Shown: piece after piece, positions 57,241 through 64,000 of the stretch
Layout of the letters: each line of letters opens with the position of its first letter
How positions within the stretch are numbered: the stretch's first letter is position 1
Origin: Hyphomicrobiales bacterium
GTDB taxonomy: Bacteria > Pseudomonadota > Alphaproteobacteria > Rhizobiales > Rhizobiaceae
Length of the DNA stretch: 64,000 bases
NCBI GenBank assembly: GCA_900466875.1
Contig: UBNQ01000005.1
Span: forward strand, 1-64,000
Direction of reading: 5' to 3'
The notes under the pieces: generated by a model
The model's input: only the letters and a program-made list of their open reading frames with translations
What the model was told of the DNA's origin: nothing
Database searches by the model: none
Program-made: the position numbers and the translations under genes

Positions 57241-58962
57241 TTATTTCTGCCAGCTCTTCACCAGTTCATCGTAATTGACGGTGATCGGCTTTTCCTTCTC
57301 GTTCTCGATCTTCAGCTGCGGCGCAAGGTTGCCCCTGGAGACGGCATCCTTGTTCCAATATTCGAGATCGTGTTCTTCCGCGAGTTTCGGGCCCATCTCA
57401 CCCTGAACACCGGCACGTTCGAGGCGCTGCAGCACCTTTTCCTGCTCGGCGCACAGCGAATCCATAGCGGCCTGTGCGGTCTTGGCACCGGAGGATGCAT
57501 CACCGATCGCCTGCCACCACAGCTGTGCGAGCTTCGGATAGTCAGGGATGTTGGTACCAGTCGGTGACCACTGGACACGAGCCGGCGAGCGATAGAACTC
57601 GATCAGGCCGCCGAGGTTCGGTGCGCGATCCGTGAAGCTCTTGTGGTTGATCGAGGAGTCGCGGATGAGTGTCAGGCCGACATGGCTCTTCTTCACGTCC
57701 ACCGTCTTCGACACGACGAACTGGGCGTAGAGCCAAGCAGCCTTGGCGCGGTCGTCCGGCGTTGACTTCAGCAACGTCCAGGAGCCGACGTCCTGGTAAC
57801 CGAGCTTCATGCCGTCCTTCCAGTAGACACCATGCGGGCTCGGCGCAAAACGCCATTTCGGCGTCCCGTCGTCGTTCACCACCGGCAGGCCCTTCTTGAC
57901 GAAGTCTGCCGTGAAGGCCGTATAGGTGAACATCTGCTGGGCGACTTCACCCTGCCCCGGTACGGGACCGGATTCGGAGAAGGTCATGCCGTTTGCGGCA
58001 GCGGGTGCATAGGCCTTCATCCAATCCAGATATTTCTGGATGGAATAGACGGCAGCAGGACCGTTGGTGTCACCGCCACGGGCGACGCAGGAGCCGACAG
58101 GTTGGGACTTTTCGTTGACCTTGATACCCCATTCGTCGACCGGCAGGCCGTTCGGCAGGCCCTTGTCACCATTGCCGGCCATCGACAACCAGGCATCGGT
58201 GAAGCGCCAGCCGAGCGACGGGTCCTTCTTGCCATAGTCCATATGGCCATAGACCTTCTTGCCGTTCACTTCGCGGCCGGTGAAGAACTCGGCGATATCC
58301 TCATAGGCTGACCAGTTGACCGGCACACCCAGATCGTAGCCATACTTGGCCTTGAAATCGGCCTTGTTCTTTTCGTCGTTGAACCAGTCGTACCGGAACC
58401 AGTAGAGGTTGGCGAACTGCTGGTCGGGCAACTGGTAGAGATCGCCGTCCGGCGCGGTGGTGAATTTCAGGCCGATGAAATCCTGAAGGTCGAGGCCGGG
58501 ATTGGTCACGTCCTTGCCTTCGTTGGCCATCCACTTAGTCAATGAGCGAGCCTGCTGGTAGCGCCAATGAGTGCCGATCAGGTCCGAGTCGTTGACATAG
58601 GCGTCATAGACGTTTTCACCCGACTGCATCTGTGTCTGCAGCTTTTCGACCACATCGCCTTCGCCGATCAGGTCATGGGTGATCTTGATGCCGGTGATCT
58701 CGCTGAACGCCTTGGCCAGAACCTTGGATTCATATTCATGCGTGGTGATGGTTTCGGAAACGACCTTGATATCCATGCCGGCAAAGGGTTTTGCCGCATC
58801 GATGAACCACTGAATTTCCTTTTCCTGCTCGGCGCGCGAAAGCGACGACTGATCGCCGATTTCCGCATCTAGGAATTTCTTGGCGGCTGCCATATCGGCC
58901 AACGCCGAACCCGTCATTGCCAGCAGCATAACCGCCGTAGTCGTCATAAGATGCCGTCGCAT
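57241..58962 (-). CDS. glpV: Glycerol ABC transporter, periplasmic binding protein
   Basis: A 573-residue secreted binding protein. The ATG at 58962 has GGGAGGA 7 bases upstream and opens a signal peptide (RRHLMTTTAVMLLAMTGSALA) cleaved near residue 22; an open frame upstream of it is not used. It belongs to the large rhizobial GlpV type, which delivers glycerol to GlpP/GlpQ. It is longer than most sugar-binding proteins (about 420 residues), typical for this group. A 93-base gap from glpU contains a short TGAAGT/ACTTCA hairpin (58996-59011) that could tune the two genes separately. Confidence 0.93.
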   Translation of the reverse strand: MRRHLMTTTAVMLLAMTGSALADMAAAKKFLDAEIGDQSSLSRAEQEKEIQWFIDAAKPFAGMDIKVVSETITTHEYESKVLAKAFSEITGIKITHDLIGEGDVVEKLQTQMQSGENVYDAYVNDSDLIGTHWRYQQARSLTKWMANEGKDVTNPGLDLQDFIGLKFTTAPDGDLYQLPDQQFANLYWFRYDWFNDEKNKADFKAKYGYDLGVPVNWSAYEDIAEFFTGREVNGKKVYGHMDYGKKDPSLGWRFTDAWLSMAGNGDKGLPNGLPVDEWGIKVNEKSQPVGSCVARGGDTNGPAAVYSIQKYLDWMKAYAPAAANGMTFSESGPVPGQGEVAQQMFTYTAFTADFVKKGLPVVNDDGTPKWRFAPSPHGVYWKDGMKLGYQDVGSWTLLKSTPDDRAKAAWLYAQFVVSKTVDVKKSHVGLTLIRDSSINHKSFTDRAPNLGGLIEFYRSPARVQWSPTGTNIPDYPKLAQLWWQAIGDASSGAKTAQAAMDSLCAEQEKVLQRLERAGVQGEMGPKLAEEHDLEYWNKDAVSRGNLAPQLKIENEKEKPITVNYDELVKSWQK

Positions 58963-59055
58963 ATCTAGTCCTCCCGGTTGATGCGATGCAGTCACTGAAG
59001 TCTTTACTTCAAGCGGTGGCGACCGGACCTCCTCCCGTCGCCGCATTGTCATGGC

Positions 59056-59337
59056 CTAGACGAAACGGAATACGCCGATTGCGTAAACCACCGACAGGGC
59101 CAGAGCCCACCACAGGCTGGGGCCTCCAAGACCCAGCCATGCGAGGTGAATGAAGGCGGATCCGAGCAGCGAGACGAACAACCTGTCGCCCCGCGTTGTC
59201 TCGAACCGCAAGATGCCGACCCGCGGGCCGCCGCCCGGCGAGAGAAATTCCCACACGCCCATGGCCGCGATCAGCAGGAAGATGGTGATGAAGAACAGCG
59301 CCGTCGGCAGTGTCCATGCCATCCACGAAAAGCTCAT
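59056..59337 (-). CDS. glpU: GlpU, small membrane protein of the glycerol transporter (DUF2160)
   Basis: A 93-residue protein with two or three transmembrane segments (about residues 9-30, 57-75 and 76-92), of the DUF2160 family found only with this type of glycerol ABC operon. Its exact part in transport is not established; it may stabilise the permease complex. It lies 15 bases after glpQ. Confidence 0.9.
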   Translation of the reverse strand: MSFSWMAWTLPTALFFITIFLLIAAMGVWEFLSPGGGPRVGILRFETTRGDRLFVSLLGSAFIHLAWLGLGGPSLWWALALSVVYAIGVFRFV

Positions 59338-59352
59338 GATCCCTCTCCTTTC

Positions 59353-60183
<831 letters not shown>

Positions 60184-60193
60184 GGCTTGCTCC

Positions 60194-61063
60194 TCACCCT
60201 TGCTCGGCATCGCTCTGGGTCATGACGGTGTAGAACACCCATGACAGGAGCAGGATGATCAGGAAGTAGATGATCGACATCGCCGCCGCCGGCCCGAGAT
60301 CGAACTGGCCGATCGCCATCTTCACCAGATCGATGGACAGGAAGGTGGTGGAATTGCCCGGTCCGCCGCCGGTGACGACGAAGGGTTCGGTATAGATCAT
60401 GAAACTATCCATGAAGCGCAACAGCACAGCGATCAGCAGTACGCGTTTCATCTTCGGTAGCTGGATGAAGCGAAAGACCGACCAGCGCGAGGCGCCATCG
60501 ATGCGGGCTGCCTGATAATAGGCGTCGGGGATCGATACGAGACCGGCATAGCACAGAAGCACGACGAGGCTTGTCCAGTGCCAGACGTCCATGACGATCA
60601 CCGTCGCCCAAGCATGCGTCGGGTTCTGCGTATAATTATAGGAAATACCGAGCGAATTCAGCACATAGCCGAGCAGGCCGATATCGACGCGACCAAAGAC
60701 CTGCCAGATCGTGCCGACCACGTTCCACGGGATCAGCAACGGCAGTGCCATCAGCACGAGGCATACAGGCACGCCGATCCCGCGTTTGGGCATGTTGAGC
60801 GCGATCAAGATGCCGAGCGGCACTTCGATGGCAAGGATCACAGCGGAAAAAATCAGGTTGCGCCAGAGCGCATCCCAAAAGCGGGGCGAGGTGAGGATTT
60901 CGACAAACCAGTCGGTGCCGGCCCAGAAGAACTGGTTGTTTCCAAACGTGTCCTGCACCGAATAGTTCACTACCGTCATCAGTGGAATGACGGCGGAAAA
61001 AGCGACCAGTACCAGAACCGGCAGGACCAGAAACCAGGCCTTGTTGTTCCACGTCTTTTCCAC
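60194..61063 (-). CDS. glpP: Glycerol ABC transporter permease
   Basis: A 289-residue MalF-type permease with six transmembrane segments and a canonical coupling loop, DAYYQAARIDGASRWSVF followed by IQLPKMK. It pairs with GlpQ. Its ATG lies 3 bases after the glpT stop, so the two are translationally coupled. As with glpQ, the name is the rhizobial usage. Confidence 0.93.
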   Translation of the reverse strand: MEKTWNNKAWFLVLPVLVLVAFSAVIPLMTVVNYSVQDTFGNNQFFWAGTDWFVEILTSPRFWDALWRNLIFSAVILAIEVPLGILIALNMPKRGIGVPVCLVLMALPLLIPWNVVGTIWQVFGRVDIGLLGYVLNSLGISYNYTQNPTHAWATVIVMDVWHWTSLVVLLCYAGLVSIPDAYYQAARIDGASRWSVFRFIQLPKMKRVLLIAVLLRFMDSFMIYTEPFVVTGGGPGNSTTFLSIDLVKMAIGQFDLGPAAAMSIIYFLIILLLSWVFYTVMTQSDAEQG

Positions 61064-61066
61064 GGC

Positions 61067-62137
61067 TCAGCCCTCCTGCCCAACACGCCAGCTATCGGCG
61101 AAAATGCCAATGGCCTGTTTTTCGAATGAAACCTTCGCATCGGTCGGGATTTCGTCGTCCTCCGCCAGAACGATCGACAGCGGCTGGCCGCAAAAAGTGG
61201 CGCGAATGATCTTCTGTCGGCCGATATCCTCGACCTTGTTGACCGTGACCGGCATGCCCTCGCGGCGCAATTTCACGAATTCCGGACGGATGCCGAGTTC
61301 GATGCGCCCGCCGCCTTTCAGCGCCGGTATGCCGGAAAGTTCCACCGTCTGGTCGCCGATGCGGGCGGTCGCTCCGTCGATTGTCGCCGGCAGGATGTTC
61401 ATGCCCGGCGAACCGATGAAGTAGCCGACGAAAGTGTGGCTCGGCCGCTCGAACAACTCGGCCGGCGTGCCGATCTGGACTATCTGGCCGTCATGCATGA
61501 CGACGACCTTGTCGGCGAATGTCAGCGCTTCCGTCTGGTCGTGGGTGACATAGACCATGGTGAAACGCGATTGCCGGTGCAGCCGCTTCAGCTGCGACCG
61601 CAGAACCCATTTCATATGCGGATCGATGACCGTCAGCGGCTCGTCGAATAGGATGGCGTTGACGCTTGGACGCACAAGTCCGCGGCCAAGCGAGATTTTC
61701 TGCTTCTGGTCTGCCGTCAGCCGCTGCGCCCGGCGTTTCGCCATGCCGGCAAGGTCTGTCATTTCGAGGATTTCGTTGACCCGCTTTTCGACCTCGGCTT
61801 CCGGCACCCTGCGGTTGCGCAGGGGGAAGGCGAGGTTATCGAACACGGTCATCGTGTCGTAGACGACCGGAAACTGGAACACCTGCGCGATATTGCGCTC
61901 TTCGGTCGAAAGCTGCGTCACGTCCTTGCCGTCGAACAGGATACGACCGTCGGATGGCTGCAGAAGGCCGGAAATGATGTTGAGCAGCGTCGTCTTTCCG
62001 CAGCCGGAAGGACCGAGCAGAGCATAGGCGCCGCCATCCTCCCATTCGTGATGCACTTCCTTCAGTGCATAATCCCCGGCGGCCTTGGCCTTGTCGCTAT
62101 AGGCGTGGCGGATATGTTCGAGCGTGATGCGTGCCAT
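61067..62137 (-). CDS. glpT: Glycerol ABC transporter ATPase, catalytically complete subunit
   Basis: A 356-residue ATPase with Walker A GPSGCGKTT (residues 42-50), signature motif rendered LTADQKQKISLGRGL instead of LSGGQ, Walker B AILFDEP, and an intact switch histidine in VTHDQTEAL. A C-terminal regulatory OB domain follows. Its degenerate signature and GlpS's missing switch histidine are complementary: in a heterodimer one composite site would keep GlpT's Walker/H-loop with GlpS's LSGGQ. It is 10 bases after glpS. The name is rhizobial and does not mean the glycerol-3-phosphate antiporter. Confidence 0.93.
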   Translation of the reverse strand: MARITLEHIRHAYSDKAKAAGDYALKEVHHEWEDGGAYALLGPSGCGKTTLLNIISGLLQPSDGRILFDGKDVTQLSTEERNIAQVFQFPVVYDTMTVFDNLAFPLRNRRVPEAEVEKRVNEILEMTDLAGMAKRRAQRLTADQKQKISLGRGLVRPSVNAILFDEPLTVIDPHMKWVLRSQLKRLHRQSRFTMVYVTHDQTEALTFADKVVVMHDGQIVQIGTPAELFERPSHTFVGYFIGSPGMNILPATIDGATARIGDQTVELSGIPALKGGGRIELGIRPEFVKLRREGMPVTVNKVEDIGRQKIIRATFCGQPLSIVLAEDDEIPTDAKVSFEKQAIGIFADSWRVGQEG

Positions 62138-62147
62138 GTCGTCCTCC

Positions 62148-63230
62148 TCACGCTGCCAGCGGCGCGGCGACGAGCGCCTTGCCGGTCGATTGATCGAAAG
62201 CCATCAGGTGGCGACTGTCGAGATGCACCTCGAGGATCTGATCCTGCTCGATATCGTGGATGCCATGCGCAAGCATAACCCAGCGGCGACCGGCGAAATC
62301 GAGATGGATGAAGCTTTCAGAGCCGGCGATTTCCGAGACCAGCGTGCGAGCCTTGAGCGGCGTCGTGTGGCCGTTGGCTGAATGCAGGAACAGATGATGC
62401 GGCTGGAAGGCCAATGTCACCGGCCCATCCTGTATGGAAGCCAGATGTGCCGGCACGGGAATGACCGGCTCACCGTCGAGGATGAAGGCATTGCCGGAAC
62501 GCATCAGCGCGATGGTGTTGAGCGGCGGATCGGCAAAAATCTCCGCGGTTACGAGATCGGCAGGCTGACGATACACGTCCACCGTCCTGCCGAACTGCGT
62601 CACGGCTCCCTCGTGCAGTGTGGCGGTATGGCCCCCGAGCAGAAGCGCCTCGGACGGCTCTGTCGTGGCGTAGACGAAGATCGCGCCGGAAGCGGCAAAG
62701 ATCTTCGGCAGTTCCTCGCGCAATTCCTCGCGCAGCTTGTAGTCGAGATTGGCGAGCGGCTCATCGAGCAGGACGAGATTGGCGTTCTTGACGATGGCGC
62801 GCGCTAAGGCCGTGCGCTGCTGCTGGCCGCCCGAAAGATTGAGCGGCGTGCGATCGAGATAGGGGGTCAGCTTCAGAAGCCCGGCGGCCTGGCGCACTTC
62901 GCGATCGATGGTGGCCGCATCCTTGCCGGCAATCCGCATCGGCGAGGCGATATTCTCGTAAACGGTCAACGCTGGATAGTTGATGAATTGCTGGTAGACC
63001 ATCGCGACATTGCGTTTCTGGACAGGCACATTGGTCACGTTTGCGCCGTCGAAATGGACCGATCCCTCGGTCGGCTTGTCGAGCCCTGCCATCAGCCGCA
63101 TCAGCGACGTCTTGCCGGCAAGCGTCGGCCCGAGCAGGACGTTGAGCGTGCCCCGCTTTAATGTCAGGTCGGTCGGGCGAATATGGTATTCGCCAGCCAC
63201 CGTCTTCGACACATTGCGCAATTCCAGCAT
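62148..63230 (-). CDS. glpS: Glycerol ABC transporter ATPase, subunit with degenerate H-loop
   Basis: A 360-residue ATPase with Walker A GPTLAGKTS (K40), an intact signature LSGGQQQR (133-139) and Walker B LVLLDEP (D156, E157). The switch region reads VYATTEPSEAL where ABC ATPases have VTHD, so the histidine is replaced by T190. The C-terminal half is the usual OB-fold regulatory domain. It should form an asymmetric pair with GlpT. It begins 51 bases after glpD and is the first transporter gene of the operon. Confidence 0.92.
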   Translation of the reverse strand: MLELRNVSKTVAGEYHIRPTDLTLKRGTLNVLLGPTLAGKTSLMRLMAGLDKPTEGSVHFDGANVTNVPVQKRNVAMVYQQFINYPALTVYENIASPMRIAGKDAATIDREVRQAAGLLKLTPYLDRTPLNLSGGQQQRTALARAIVKNANLVLLDEPLANLDYKLREELREELPKIFAASGAIFVYATTEPSEALLLGGHTATLHEGAVTQFGRTVDVYRQPADLVTAEIFADPPLNTIALMRSGNAFILDGEPVIPVPAHLASIQDGPVTLAFQPHHLFLHSANGHTTPLKARTLVSEIAGSESFIHLDFAGRRWVMLAHGIHDIEQDQILEVHLDSRHLMAFDQSTGKALVAAPLAA

Positions 63231-63281
63231 CTGTACCGCGGGCCTCCCAACCCTTTGGTCACAAGCGGTTCCATTCGTGCG

Positions 63282-64000
63282 TCAGGCGGCCCGGCGAACA
63301 CCCGCCATGTACTCCTCCAGTCCCCGGACCTCCTCGGCCGTCAGGAACAATCCCTGTTTGGTGCGGCGCCACAGCACATCCTCAGCCGTCTGCGCCCATT
63401 CCTTTTCGATGGACCAGCGGACTTCGGTCTCGTAAAGCGTGCCGCCGAAATACTGGCCAAGCCCCTCTATCGTCTTTGCCTCTCCCAGTATCGCTTTGGC
63501 ATCGGTGCCGTAACACTTGATAAGCCGGCTCGCGTGGCGATGCGTCAGGAACGGATAGGCCGAAATCAACCGGCGCTCCTCTTCGGTCACACCGGTGACT
63601 GAAAAATCACCGCCCGGCAGATGGCTCTTGCCCGTCCACGGACCACCCTTTTCGCCGATGGCCTCGCCAATCTTCTCCAATGCATGTTCAGAAAGCCGTC
63701 GATAGGTGGTCAGTTTGCCGCCGAAGACGTTGAGCAGCGGCGCGCCATCGGCCTCGTCCACTTTCAATACATAGTCGCGGGTCGCTTCCTGGGCCTTGGA
63801 CGCACCATCGTCATAAAGCGGACGAACCGCCGAATACGTCCATACGATATCGTCGGTCGCCACCGGTTCTGCGAAATATTCGCTCGCCGCATTGCAGAGA
63901 TAGCGGATTTCCTCCGCGCTGATCTTAACGTCCTTCGGATCGCCTGGAAAATCACGATCCGTGGTGCCGATCAGGGTGAAATCCTGCTCATAGGGTATGG
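63282..64000 (-). CDS. glpD: Glycerol-3-phosphate dehydrogenase, C-terminal part
   Basis: The window holds the last 239 or so codons of a roughly 500-residue flavoprotein; the start lies beyond the right edge. Diagnostic segments are DFTLIGTTDRDFPGDP, the FAD-contacting VWTYSAVRPLYDDG, NVFGGKLTTYRRLSEHAL, and the C-terminal helical domain with WRRTKQGLFL. It oxidises sn-glycerol 3-phosphate to dihydroxyacetone phosphate and passes electrons to quinone at the inner membrane. It completes the route GlpSTPQUV (uptake), GlpK (phosphorylation), GlpD (oxidation). Confidence 0.95.
   Translation of the reverse strand, partial: IPYEQDFTLIGTTDRDFPGDPKDVKISAEEIRYLCNAASEYFAEPVATDDIVWTYSAVRPLYDDGASKAQEATRDYVLKVDEADGAPLLNVFGGKLTTYRRLSEHALEKIGEAIGEKGGPWTGKSHLPGGDFSVTGVTEEERRLISAYPFLTHRHASRLIKCYGTDAKAILGEAKTIEGLGQYFGGTLYETEVRWSIEKEWAQTAEDVLWRRTKQGLFLTAEEVRGLEEYMAGVRRAA

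Overview
The window looks like a chromosome or large replicon of an alphaproteobacterium of the Rhizobiaceae (Rhizobium / Agrobacterium / Ensifer group). The base composition is GC-rich, and the right end carries the rhizobial type of glycerol locus (glpD-S-T-P-Q-U-V-K), which uses an ABC importer for glycerol instead of a GlpF facilitator. The rest is typical of rhizobial accessory regions: sugar-type ABC transporters, an RpiR regulator and small catabolic operons. No RNA genes, insertion sequences, phage genes or CRISPR arrays were seen.

Positions 1-9920 form a nutrient-uptake island. A leftward operon runs from a creatinase-like M24 protein through a sugar-type ABC importer (binding protein, two permeases, ATPase), a THI5/NMT1-like protein without signal peptide and a hydantoin/aspartate-type racemase. 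Beyond a convergent RpiR-type regulator lie an SMP-30 family hydrolase, an HD-domain protein and the first 13 codons of what may be a PuuE-type allantoinase. Several members are relatives of enzymes that act on ureides, hydantoins or creatine, so the imported compound may be of that kind; this is inference.

After a 1.1-kb spacer, positions 11056-16816 hold a rightward catabolic operon: a CitMHS-type organic-acid carrier, an AtuA (DUF1446) protein, a small AtuA-associated protein, both subunits of a 3-oxoacid CoA-transferase, and a thiolase. It ends at a strong hairpin that probably serves both converging strands. The chemistry implied is uptake of an organic acid, conversion to a 3-oxo acid, CoA activation and thiolytic cleavage. 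The substrate is not identifiable from sequence.

Positions 16915-55651 are the most unusual part. A 9037-residue surface protein (28538-55651) begins with an LExR-type N-terminal motif and a DUF4347 domain and continues with roughly 75-80 cadherin/VCBS/He_PIG-like modules. Divergent from it is a leftward cluster encoding a TolC-family lipoprotein, a HlyD-type periplasmic adaptor, a GAF-HlyD fusion and a PqqD-like/M50 site-2 protease/HlyD fusion. It is followed by an MdoH-like glucosyltransferase, a zinc-type alcohol dehydrogenase, a pterin-synthase-like protein, a GT4 glycosyltransferase and a methyltransferase. The locus encodes no ABC-exporter ATPase, and the giant protein has no RTX repeats or classical signal peptide. 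I propose it as a candidate undescribed export and processing system for giant adhesins, with the PqqD-like domain as a possible leader reader and DUF4347 as a possible caspase-like self-cleavage domain.

Positions 55657-64000 are the glycerol uptake and catabolism operon on the minus strand, converging on the giant gene with only five bases between the two stop codons.
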